This document shows positions 50,112 through 58,011 of a DNA stretch of 64,000 bases, in pieces (position 1 is the stretch's first letter; each line of letters begins with the position of its first letter). The notes beneath the pieces were generated by a model. The model worked only from the letters and a program-made list of their open reading frames with translations. It made no database searches and was not told the origin of the DNA. Made by a program: the position numbers and the translations under genes. The stretch covers positions 186,001-250,000 of the forward strand of contig OY776489.1 in NCBI GenBank assembly GCA_963675655.1. The letters run 5' to 3'. Source of the stretch: CAXXOK01 sp963675655 (GTDB taxonomy: Bacteria; Bacillota; Clostridia; Christensenellales; Aristaeellaceae).

Positions 50112-50993
50112 ATGTCGGAATACCAAATACTGAAACCCCACAATGTAATCTCCATCAGTGGGTTATACAGCCTGCACTATTTTCAATTCGCGTCAGGCTA
50201 TGTATTCAGCGGAGAAAAGCACGATTTCTGGGAGATTGCCTATATTGATCACGGCGAAGCGGAAATCGGCGCAGGCGACGAAGTATGCCAGTTGTATCCG
50301 GGACAATTGATTTTTCATAAGCCCAACGAATTTCATACCATTTGGGCTAATTACACAAAGGGCACCAGCATCTTTGTAATATCTTTTGCCTGCAACAGCC
50401 CAGCAATGCGGGCGTTTCGCGGCAAGCAATACACGCTGCTTTCGCCCCAGCGCCGCCTGCTTTCCCATATGATCGCAGAAGGCCAGCGGGTGTTTGGCCC
50501 CGTACTGGATGTATCCGACCAAAAAAGCCTACACCCGCTACCCACAGCTCCACGGGGCGGCGTACAGATGATTGTACTGTTTCTTACCCAGCTGTTGCTG
50601 GATTTGCTTCGTACCCAACAGGCCATTCCCCAGCGCCCACCCCGTGCGCGCGTAACGGAAGAGGAGGACTTTACCGTATATTTTGAGCGCGCCCGCGAGC
50701 TGATGATCTCGCAGTTGGACGGATCGCTGCGGTTTGCGCAGGTTTGCAGGCAGGTTGGGTTGTCTGCAACCGTCTTTAAGGAGCGCTTTCGTCGGTACAC
50801 CGGTGTCCCCGTGATGGATTATTACCGCCGCTTACGCATTGACGAAGCCAGAAGGCAGCTGCGAAATGGCAAAAGCAACATTAACCAGATTGCGGATAGC
50901 TTGGGTTATTCCAGCACAGCCGCCTTTTCCCGCCAGTTCAAGCAGGTGATGAATCTAACCCCGACTGAATACCTGTACTCCATTCACCAATAA
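50112..50993 (+). CDS. AraC-family transcriptional regulator
   Basis: This 293-residue protein has an N-terminal cupin-like sensing domain (FWEIAYIDHGEAEIG, YPGQLIFHKPNEFHTIW) and a C-terminal double helix-turn-helix from about residue 195. The first HTH is RFAQVCRQVGLSATVFKERF and the second is NINQIADSLGYSSTAAFSRQ, with the family end NLTPTEYL. AGGAGG precedes the ATG at 50112. It is divergent from the nucleotidyltransferase-NahK operon with a 150-base gap. A sugar-responsive activator of that operon is the simplest reading. Confidence 0.92.
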   Translation: MSEYQILKPHNVISISGLYSLHYFQFASGYVFSGEKHDFWEIAYIDHGEAEIGAGDEVCQLYPGQLIFHKPNEFHTIWANYTKGTSIFVISFACNSPAMRAFRGKQYTLLSPQRRLLSHMIAEGQRVFGPVLDVSDQKSLHPLPTAPRGGVQMIVLFLTQLLLDLLRTQQAIPQRPPRARVTEEEDFTVYFERARELMISQLDGSLRFAQVCRQVGLSATVFKERFRRYTGVPVMDYYRRLRIDEARRQLRNGKSNINQIADSLGYSSTAAFSRQFKQVMNLTPTEYLYSIHQ

Positions 50994-51257
50994 ACATAAA
51001 GGGAAAAACATTGGCTCAAGCGTCTTGCATCGCTATATCGCCAGTATCCTTTCTTTATCCAGGCGAGCATATATAAAATACACTGCTTTAACATAGCAAA
51101 AACGAAGGATAATCCCCCTCGCAAAAGGGATGCCATATGCTGATTCCAGAAAAGTATATGGATAAAGCCATGCAATATAAAGCCAGATGTATATGCAGAG
51201 GGATATATTGACCTATTTCCGCAATGACATCCATATAATCATCCACTATTAAACAGC
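50994..51257. other. intergenic region without a supported gene
   Basis: No gene or clear promoter is seen between the AraC stop and the terminator hairpin at 51258. A 63-codon minus-strand frame overlaps it without a ribosome binding site. Confidence 0.5.
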
Positions 51258-51287
51258 AAAGCCCGCCGTTTTAATGCGGCGGGCTTT
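51258..51287. terminator. bidirectional terminator between araC and the FMN-binding gene
   Basis: AAAGCCCGCCG (51258-51268) and CGGCGGGCTTT (51277-51287) form a perfect 11-bp stem with an 8-base loop. A/T tracts on both sides suit termination of both convergent transcripts. Confidence 0.85.
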
Positions 51288-51324
51288 TACTTTGCATCTA
51301 TAACACTATGCGTCTTTATCCCTT

Positions 51325-51723
51325 TCAGGCAGCGTTCAGCAGCGCATTTTGAATCGCCAGCAGAATCACTTTACTGCTGTATGTTGCGCCCGTTACTGCG
51401 TCCACAGAAAGCGTTTGCTGGTTCATCACCGCAGCGGGCAACGACTCCGCAGCTTGCCCCTGCCCGTTTTGGTGTTTCACAAGCTCAATGGCTGTTATCG
51501 CGTGATTGGCAACTGTTACGTTCACTTCCACTGCGATAGGAAAAACACTGTAATTGCCGGTGTAGGTGCCGTCCGGAATCGTGGACAGGTCCACATCCTC
51601 AACCTTGTATTCAACCAACGCATCCAGCTTTTGCTGTACCTGTCCCAGGAAAATCGTGCCGCCTATTACCAATACGGCAAGCACTGCTAAAACAATCAGC
51701 AGCACCTTTCGCTTTTTATTCAT
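51325..51723 (-). CDS. membrane-anchored FMN-binding domain protein
   Basis: This 132-residue protein has one N-terminal membrane helix (about residues 7-27) and an outer FMN-binding domain with DGTYTGNY and DAVTGATYSSKVILLAI. In this family the threonine of the GAT motif carries covalently bound FMN, attached by an ApbE flavin transferase; no apbE gene is in the window. The gene overlaps the flavodoxin stop as ATGA (51720-51723). A role in electron transfer across the membrane surface is plausible but inferred. Confidence 0.85.
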   Translation of the reverse strand: MNKKRKVLLIVLAVLAVLVIGGTIFLGQVQQKLDALVEYKVEDVDLSTIPDGTYTGNYSVFPIAVEVNVTVANHAITAIELVKHQNGQGQAAESLPAAVMNQQTLSVDAVTGATYSSKVILLAIQNALLNAA

Positions 51724-52205
51724 TCTGCGCCCTCCGCCGGCATTTGGGCGCTCAGTGTATTGGCAATCGCTTCAATTTGTGCTTCCCGCGCATCACTGGA
51801 CCAATGTACGATACCGGCGTCCTCCGCCTGCGCGCCCGCGGTCTTACACGCGGCTTTGATCTGCCGCAATGCATGGTTGCCCCCTAGCCACGGCTTTTTA
51901 AACTGCTGGGTAACATAACAATACACTTGCTTACCCGCCAGCCCTGAAACCTGCGCCAGATATTTTTTCATCGCCTGTGCCAGAGAGAACGCTTGCACCG
52001 GCGAAGCGAACACCACTACATCGTAGGGCGATACATCCGGCAGGGATGTTAGTTTTACCTGCGAAGGCTGGCCGGAAGGATTCGGTTCCACTTCCACACG
52101 GGCAATCTCCACCGCATGCCCGTTACCACTTAAAGCTTCTTCTACCCGCTTTGCAACGGAAAGTGTATTGCCGGTTTGAGAATAAACAATTACGCCAACT
52201 TTCAT
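51720..52205 (-). CDS. flavodoxin family protein
   Basis: This 161-residue protein starts MKVGVIVYSQTGNTLSVAKR, with the FMN phosphate loop S.TGNT, and has VVVFASPVQAFSLA and a C-terminal helix consistent with the flavodoxin fold. It is a cytoplasmic FMN electron carrier or a flavodoxin-like reductase. It follows the TetR gene by 4 bases and is translationally coupled to the FMN-binding protein. The three genes form a closed unit. Confidence 0.88.
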   Translation of the reverse strand: MKVGVIVYSQTGNTLSVAKRVEEALSGNGHAVEIARVEVEPNPSGQPSQVKLTSLPDVSPYDVVVFASPVQAFSLAQAMKKYLAQVSGLAGKQVYCYVTQQFKKPWLGGNHALRQIKAACKTAGAQAEDAGIVHWSSDAREAQIEAIANTLSAQMPAEGAE

Positions 52206-52209
52206 TCTT

Positions 52210-52779
52210 TTACCCCCTGATAATATAATGGATCGCTTTTTTCAGCTCGGTAAACAGGGTTACCTCATTCAGTCCGTTCCCGGAAAGGTAGAGTGTCAAC
52301 AACCCATGTACTGTATACACCAGTGTTTTTGCACAGGTTTCCAGCTCCTCATCTTCTATCGTCCCGCTCTGCACCAGAAAGTGGAGCGTCTCCCGCCACA
52401 TCGCGCTGAAATCCCATGCTTCGGCCGTATGATCCGGAAGTTTATAAAAATAGAAAAACCGGAATACCTGGGGTTGCTCCAGATGGTAGCGCACATAGGC
52501 GGTAAACAGCATTTGCAGCTCCGCTTCATTCTTTGGCGGTGTGCTCATCACAGCCTGCATATATTTTGCCGTGTCTTCCACCATAACGCGTTTGGTATGC
52601 GCCAGCAATTCTTCCACATCTTTAAAATAATGGTATATCGTTGCGTATGAATACCCGGCCTTCTGTGCCACCTTACGTACAGAGAAGTTTTCCACCCCTT
52701 CCGTCGTAATCATTTCCCGTGCCGCATCCAGAAAAAAGCCACGTATCCTTTGGGTTTTCACATCATTCTTATCCTGCAT
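52210..52779 (-). CDS. TetR-family transcriptional regulator
   Basis: This 189-residue regulator has an N-terminal helix-turn-helix (residues 10-55, with NFSVRKVAQKAGYSYATIYH) and a helical ligand domain. It is the first gene of the TetR-flavodoxin-FMN-binding unit. The promoter at 52831-52859 has a palindrome TAACAATGTTA at 52821-52831, directly after the -10 box, so it probably represses its own operon. The ligand is unknown. Confidence 0.92.
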   Translation of the reverse strand: MQDKNDVKTQRIRGFFLDAAREMITTEGVENFSVRKVAQKAGYSYATIYHYFKDVEELLAHTKRVMVEDTAKYMQAVMSTPPKNEAELQMLFTAYVRYHLEQPQVFRFFYFYKLPDHTAEAWDFSAMWRETLHFLVQSGTIEDEELETCAKTLVYTVHGLLTLYLSGNGLNEVTLFTELKKAIHYIIRG

Positions 52780-52820
52780 AAGCGTTTTCGCATCAATCCT
52801 CTAACAATAATATATTTTTC

Positions 52821-52859
52821 TAACAATGTTAATATAACAAATTGCCTATCTTTTGTCAA
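52821..52859 (-). promoter_or_regulatory. promoter and probable operator of the tetR-flavodoxin unit
   Basis: On the minus strand TTGACA (52854-52859) and TATATT (52831-52836) are 17 bases apart. The palindrome TAACAATGTTA (52821-52831) overlaps the end of the -10 box, and a further CTAACAAT lies at 52801-52808. Confidence 0.78.
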
Positions 52860-52864
52860 TTAAA

Positions 52865-52893
52865 AACCAGCGGGTTATGACTGCCCGCCGGTT
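52865..52893 (-). terminator. terminator upstream of tetR, ending the RgpF transcript
   Basis: On the minus strand AACCGGCGGG and CCCGCTGGTT pair with one mismatch over a 9-base loop, followed by TTTAATT. A weaker hairpin lies nearer the RgpF stop, around 53013-53036. Confidence 0.65.
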
Positions 52894-53041
52894 AAATCGT
52901 TGTAAAATCTACGCAATGTAATTTACGCCTTCGCAATCCAGCCCTTTCGCAAGCGTGCCCCTTCACTCCGGCGGATCCGCTACCCTATGCCTACTACCGC
53001 AGCGTCTGTTGTTGGGGGAAGGGAAAAGCTCCCCTTTCCGC

Positions 53042-54862
53042 TTACTTTCTGTGTAACTTATGCCATACCCACGCAATAATTCCATACAGTTTGGTATGTG
53101 GTTTGATGTAATATTTCACTGCACACTTTACAGCGCTAAACATATGCTTTTCCGTATGTTGATACCGGTACAGAAATGCCGATAACATGATGGATGCGTA
53201 TTCGCCCGTGTACAGCACGCCCGAATAATAGCCCTGACTTTGCGCTACATAGCAAACAGCCCTCTCCAACGCATGGGAAAAAGCGCCATCCGTTGATAAT
53301 GGTTCTTTATCAAAATCCTTATAACGCAGATGCAAAGCATACAACGGCCTAAGCGCTTGCGGCCTGAACCAGAAGCAATTACCATACGTTACAGGCGGCT
53401 TTTCCTTGGAAAGAGGAACGGTTATCGAGCACCTCTTCAGCAGTTTTACCGTGTGAGGATAATTCCGAGAGTGCGCCCAAAGGTCACGTAAAATATACCA
53501 GTACTCTCCGCCAAACATCGGCGGAAAGCCCAGGCATCCCAAAAAGGGTTCGCGTTCAAAAGTTGCGATGATATTTTTCACATATTCCTTACTGGCCAGC
53601 AGATTTTCAAAAGCCATATCCCTAAAGTTCATGCCAACCAGTTGATGAACCTGCGGCGATTTTTTATCGTGCGCCACACAAATATAATCATAATTACCTT
53701 TTTCCAGCACGTCGGCACAGGCCACATACATCCCGGCCATATCGCGCCCCCGGTTTTCGCAGCCACGCACCTCCAGACGCCCACAGGGTGTATTGGAAAA
53801 AGCTGCACGCACTGCGTCTTCATTCCCATATGGTGTGGTAACGTATATATCGGCGTCATCTGGCATATTTTGGGCAAACCACAGACAATATGCAAGTTGA
53901 TCCATATAGTAGATATGCAGGAGCAGTGCGGTTCTATGGCTGCTTTCCGGCTCATGGGGCACATAATCCACCGGCAGAACATAATTCAGGTGCAGCCTGC
54001 TGTGCAGATCAGCCAGATTGCACCGCTGCAGTAAGTCCTCCCAAATCAGCGCCGTATCATACCCTGTTTCTTGCCGTATATACCGCAAAGCCCGGGCTGC
54101 TTCCTTCTCCGGGCCGCTATGCGAATTAGGCAGCTCCTGCACAAGACTTTTCCGCTTCACAAAGGGTATGCGGCAATCTTTCAGTAAGGTGTATGGCATC
54201 TCGTGAAGGAGCGAAAAATTATAGGGTCTTATACTTTTATATCGACTTAAATCAGCATATGTATCCCAAGAGAATCCACGCCGCTCAAAATACTGCGTGA
54301 AGTTTGTTTCAAATAATCCGACAGCCTCCATAAAAGTTTGCGGTTTAGGCAGCCGTATCCAAAACTCCCGAAAAGCAGGAGAACACAGCATTCGCTTTCG
54401 CACCGTAAAAAAGTAGGATTGGATATGTTCCGGCATAATCCCATTTTCATGGCAGTTGGTTGTGTCCATAGTCTGATAATGGCAGGTAATTCCCCAAAAA
54501 TCTAGCGTTTCACGCTGCTGCATTTCCGTAAACACTTCGCTGAAGGGATAAACGGGACCATAACAGGTATCGTTGAGGAATACGACTTCGTCATATTGGT
54601 AAACCGTATCCCAACCAACCAAATCGGTTAACGCTGCTTTCCACGCAGCCGCGTCAAACCCTTCATTTTCGCGTATGAAAACCGACGAAGTCAGCGTTTT
54701 AAAATACGCACGCCCTTCCTCGGATACTTTTCCATTACAGATTATCGCAATATCTTCTATTTCTTTTTGTAGTTCTGTCAACAAATAACGTACATAGCCG
54801 TTTACTTTGCCATCCGGATGATAAAATACAAAGAGTGCCAGTCTTTTACATGGTGTAGCCAT
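53042..54862 (-). CDS. rgpF: rhamnan synthesis protein F family (RgpF)
   Basis: This 606-residue cytoplasmic protein has the RgpF features LALFVFYHPDGKVNGYVRYL at the start, a segment EVVFLNDTCYGPVYPF and, in the second half, a repeated unit with ALLLHIYYMDQL, YVTTPYG and VRGCENRGRDMAGM. Such proteins take part in assembly of rhamnose-rich cell-wall polysaccharides. It is the last gene of the export operon, 41 bases after a large glycosyltransferase gene. A terminator follows at 52865. Confidence 0.88.
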   Translation of the reverse strand: MATPCKRLALFVFYHPDGKVNGYVRYLLTELQKEIEDIAIICNGKVSEEGRAYFKTLTSSVFIRENEGFDAAAWKAALTDLVGWDTVYQYDEVVFLNDTCYGPVYPFSEVFTEMQQRETLDFWGITCHYQTMDTTNCHENGIMPEHIQSYFFTVRKRMLCSPAFREFWIRLPKPQTFMEAVGLFETNFTQYFERRGFSWDTYADLSRYKSIRPYNFSLLHEMPYTLLKDCRIPFVKRKSLVQELPNSHSGPEKEAARALRYIRQETGYDTALIWEDLLQRCNLADLHSRLHLNYVLPVDYVPHEPESSHRTALLLHIYYMDQLAYCLWFAQNMPDDADIYVTTPYGNEDAVRAAFSNTPCGRLEVRGCENRGRDMAGMYVACADVLEKGNYDYICVAHDKKSPQVHQLVGMNFRDMAFENLLASKEYVKNIIATFEREPFLGCLGFPPMFGGEYWYILRDLWAHSRNYPHTVKLLKRCSITVPLSKEKPPVTYGNCFWFRPQALRPLYALHLRYKDFDKEPLSTDGAFSHALERAVCYVAQSQGYYSGVLYTGEYASIMLSAFLYRYQHTEKHMFSAVKCAVKYYIKPHTKLYGIIAWVWHKLHRK

Positions 54863-54903
54863 ACGTTTTCAGTTCCTCTCCAATGCGAATATCCCGCCGC
54901 GTA

Positions 54904-57162
54904 TTACTGCCGCTTCGTTTCTGCTTCCCCGTTTGTTTCCACAGCGGGTTGGTAAAGCGATAATATCCGCGGTTCAAATCGTTTCCAGTCCCTGCTTTGT
55001 GCCGTTTGAAGGCCGTTGGCAATAAGGTGGGCTCGCAATTCACCATCATCCAGTATGCGGTAAATCTGCCGGATCGCTTCTTTTAGATCGCCCCGGGGAT
55101 AAAACAGGCAATTCTTTTCATGCTCCATGTATTCCACGTTCCCATCGTTTTGCACAGCCACTACAACCCCGCCGGTAGCCATCATCTCCAGCGGCGGCAG
55201 GCTAAACCCTTCCAGCACGGATGTTTTTAGCAGTATATCCGCCCCGGCATAAACCGCGCCCACCTGTTCATACGGTACTTCTTGAAAAAGCTCGTCATAC
55301 TGATATCCTTTTTTCACATAACCGGTGCCGGTAAGGTACTGAATATGAAATCGGCTTCGATCCAGCAAATCGGCAATGTAAAAGCTTTCGTCCACGTTTT
55401 TATACTCATTTTCACAACCACCTTCAATGAGCAGCGTGATCTTTTTCTTGTTGAAATCGCGCGGCTTTTCAGGAAAATGATCAAGGTCAATGCCATTGGG
55501 TATATACACAACCTCCTGATGATACGCCTCCCGCAGCCAGTTTTCAATCCAACTCGAAATGGCGATATACCGCAAACCGTGACGGATGCAATAGGTCGCA
55601 TTTGCCAACAATCGAAACTGCTCTCCAAAGGCATAAAACCCCGGTTCCCAGCACTGCACCAGATAATCACGTTCGCGCACAAACGGATAGCTCTGTACAA
55701 AATCGACTGTATCCCATAGCGTTGCCACCATACGGTCCAGAGACATTTCTATTTGTCCCTTGCCGGAGACGACGCAGGGTATACGATGTCCGTATACCTC
55801 CATCCATGCAGGCGCCTGCGTATCGTTTGTAATAATGAGCACATCGTTCCCATGCTCCTGTAACAGGGACATATGCCGCAAAGCAATTTGCACGCCTCCG
55901 CTGATCTTGACCGACGGCAGCACAAAGGCGATACTTGTTTTTATGCAACGCCGAATATGCTCGCCCAGCGCAGACGCCTGTGAAAGCGTCGTACAATGTT
56001 CCTGCACATAAGCATACGCGTTTTGCGCAATCTGCTTACGCAGCGCCTCATCTTCTATCAGGCGGGACAGCACAGCAACCCACTCTTCTATATCCGCACA
56101 TAAAAATCCGGTTTCACCATGGCGAATACACCGTTTCATCGCGCCTACACGGCTAGCAACGGTGGGGACTTTCACCAGCGCGGCTTCCACCCATTTATTC
56201 TCAGATTTTGCTTCGTTAAATATCGTATCCAGCATCGGCGCAATGTTAATATCCACACCAGCTACCAAAGCAGGCAACTTTCGCCAGTCGACAAACGGCA
56301 GCGTCTTGATGCGGTCTCCGTAGGCTTTCAACCCAGGTGGAATATCCAATTCACCTACGAAATAAAAATCCACATTCGTGTAGGCATCCAATACCGCCGC
56401 CAGCGCAGGCAGCAGCATTTGAATGTCGTCGTTGTGCGTGATGCTTCCGCTGAAATATCCAATCCCTACCCTGTCTGTATGTTGCCGTGTTTGCTCCTGC
56501 TCGCGCCTTTGCACGGCCGCTTCGGACAGCGCCAGCATTTCGTTGGATGCCGTGTTTCGGTTAATATACACGTTTGGAACATATTTGCGCAGTTCCATTG
56601 CCAGCCGCGTAGTCGTTGTGATCGCACCTTCACACATTCTAAGCGTACGCTGCATACGGTTGACTCCGTCATTGTACAACGTGCGTTCTTCCACCGACAT
56701 AGTATCTAAAAACGGAATCAAATCCGTGTATGCTGTATCAATCACCAGATCGTCAATATCATATAAAACTGTTTTATGCAAGGCTTTCGCCTGCGTAATA
56801 AACCGTTCAACCGTATCTGTTATACAGCAGCGGAAGAAAACAAACACCCGGAAATGCCCCGCCATTTCCAGTGTGAGGTCCTCAAACCAGATTTGTCGGT
56901 TGCTGATACCGGCCGCTGTTAGCTGCTCACACTGATGATCCACACGGTAACGCGATGGATGCGGTAAACCACACCCGTTAACAAACAACACATCAGCAGT
57001 TGCCTGCGGTAAGTCAATCATTGGCTGATTACTGAAAGAGCGGAAGGCTTTACAAACCAGCTTCTTAAATAGCAAGATTGTCCGATACCCAAACACAATC
57101 GGGCCTTCGGTACGCAATACAACAAATGCTTTTTTTATTTTTCGAATGATCTTCTGCCGCAT
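54904..57162 (-). CDS. double-domain GT4-type glycosyltransferase
   Basis: This 752-residue protein has two glycosyltransferase-like modules. The first (about 50-410) has GCGLPHPSRYRVDHQ, YDIDDLVIDTAY, VGIGYFSGSITHNDD and KSENKWVEAALVKVPTVAS. The second (about 410-740) starts AFVLPSVKISGGVQIALRH and carries the GT4 motif LEGFSLPPLEMMATGGVVVA. The two are fused in one frame without a gap. It probably adds sugars to a cell-wall polysaccharide in the cytoplasm before export by the ABC transporter encoded upstream. The acceptor and sugars are not predictable; rhamnose is suggested by the RgpF and RmlD context. Confidence 0.85.
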   Translation of the reverse strand: MRQKIIRKIKKAFVVLRTEGPIVFGYRTILLFKKLVCKAFRSFSNQPMIDLPQATADVLFVNGCGLPHPSRYRVDHQCEQLTAAGISNRQIWFEDLTLEMAGHFRVFVFFRCCITDTVERFITQAKALHKTVLYDIDDLVIDTAYTDLIPFLDTMSVEERTLYNDGVNRMQRTLRMCEGAITTTTRLAMELRKYVPNVYINRNTASNEMLALSEAAVQRREQEQTRQHTDRVGIGYFSGSITHNDDIQMLLPALAAVLDAYTNVDFYFVGELDIPPGLKAYGDRIKTLPFVDWRKLPALVAGVDINIAPMLDTIFNEAKSENKWVEAALVKVPTVASRVGAMKRCIRHGETGFLCADIEEWVAVLSRLIEDEALRKQIAQNAYAYVQEHCTTLSQASALGEHIRRCIKTSIAFVLPSVKISGGVQIALRHMSLLQEHGNDVLIITNDTQAPAWMEVYGHRIPCVVSGKGQIEMSLDRMVATLWDTVDFVQSYPFVRERDYLVQCWEPGFYAFGEQFRLLANATYCIRHGLRYIAISSWIENWLREAYHQEVVYIPNGIDLDHFPEKPRDFNKKKITLLIEGGCENEYKNVDESFYIADLLDRSRFHIQYLTGTGYVKKGYQYDELFQEVPYEQVGAVYAGADILLKTSVLEGFSLPPLEMMATGGVVVAVQNDGNVEYMEHEKNCLFYPRGDLKEAIRQIYRILDDGELRAHLIANGLQTAQSRDWKRFEPRILSLYQPAVETNGEAETKRQ

Positions 57163-57258
57163 TTTATCCCTTTCAACAGTTCACGTTTCAAGCATTACTG
57201 TCTTAATCGGTTTTCCTATATCTATTGCTTTATCATTGCACTCATTTTGCTTTTCATT

Positions 57259-57996
57259 TTACGCGTTCATGTTGCTTTCATATGCTTCGCATACTTCCAC
57301 CGCATCCCCGATCATCCTTATTTTTCCGCCGTCCAGCCACGCGACACGATCGCACATTGATCGCATTTGATTGATACTGTGGGAAACAAAAATCACGGTG
57401 GTCCCACTATGCATCAATTCCAACATGCGTTTCCGGCTTTTATGCTGAAACCGCTCATCGCCTACGGCTAAAATTTCATCCACAATCAGTATATCCGGCA
57501 CGACCATCGAGGCAACGGAAAATGCGAGCCGCATTACCATGCCCGAGGAATAGTTGCGCATCGGCACATCAATAAACTCCTCCAGTTCCGAAAAAGCAAC
57601 AATTTCGTCAAACTTATCCTGTAAGAACTGCTTGCTGAAGCCCAATATCGCACCGTTTAGAAAGACATTTTCCCTTCCGGTTAAATCCATATCCATACCG
57701 CTGCTCAATTCCAGCATCGGCGCAACGCTGCCGCGCGTAACCACTTCGCCGGCAGTCGGCTTTAAAATGCCGGAGATGATTTTGAGCATCGTCGATTTTC
57801 CCGCACCGTTGCGCCCAATCAGCCCCAGCACCTCTCCGCGGTTCACTTCAAAGCTAATGTCGCTGAGCACATGGAGTATTTCCTTTTGGTTGCCATGTTT
57901 AAACAGATTGATCATGAATTCTTTCAGGCTCTTGGTGCGATCCTTCATCATCACAAAATCCATAGTAACATGGCGTACTTCTATCATTCCCAGCAT
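57259..57996 (-). CDS. polysaccharide ABC exporter ATPase (Wzt/RgpD type)
   Basis: This 245-residue ATPase has Walker A GRNGAGKST near residue 62, the GRENVFLNGAILGFS segment typical of the Wzt/TagH/RgpD group, signature NYSSGMVMRLAFSVA and Walker B ILIVDEILAVGDE. It has no C-terminal carbohydrate-binding domain, so chain capping is not read by this subunit. It follows the ABC-2 permease by 15 bases. The likely cargo is an undecaprenyl-linked polysaccharide. Confidence 0.92.
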   Translation of the reverse strand: MLGMIEVRHVTMDFVMMKDRTKSLKEFMINLFKHGNQKEILHVLSDISFEVNRGEVLGLIGRNGAGKSTMLKIISGILKPTAGEVVTRGSVAPMLELSSGMDMDLTGRENVFLNGAILGFSKQFLQDKFDEIVAFSELEEFIDVPMRNYSSGMVMRLAFSVASMVVPDILIVDEILAVGDERFQHKSRKRMLELMHSGTTVIFVSHSINQMRSMCDRVAWLDGGKIRMIGDAVEVCEAYESNMNA

Positions 57997-58011
57997 TGCC
58001 GTTCTCCTTTG

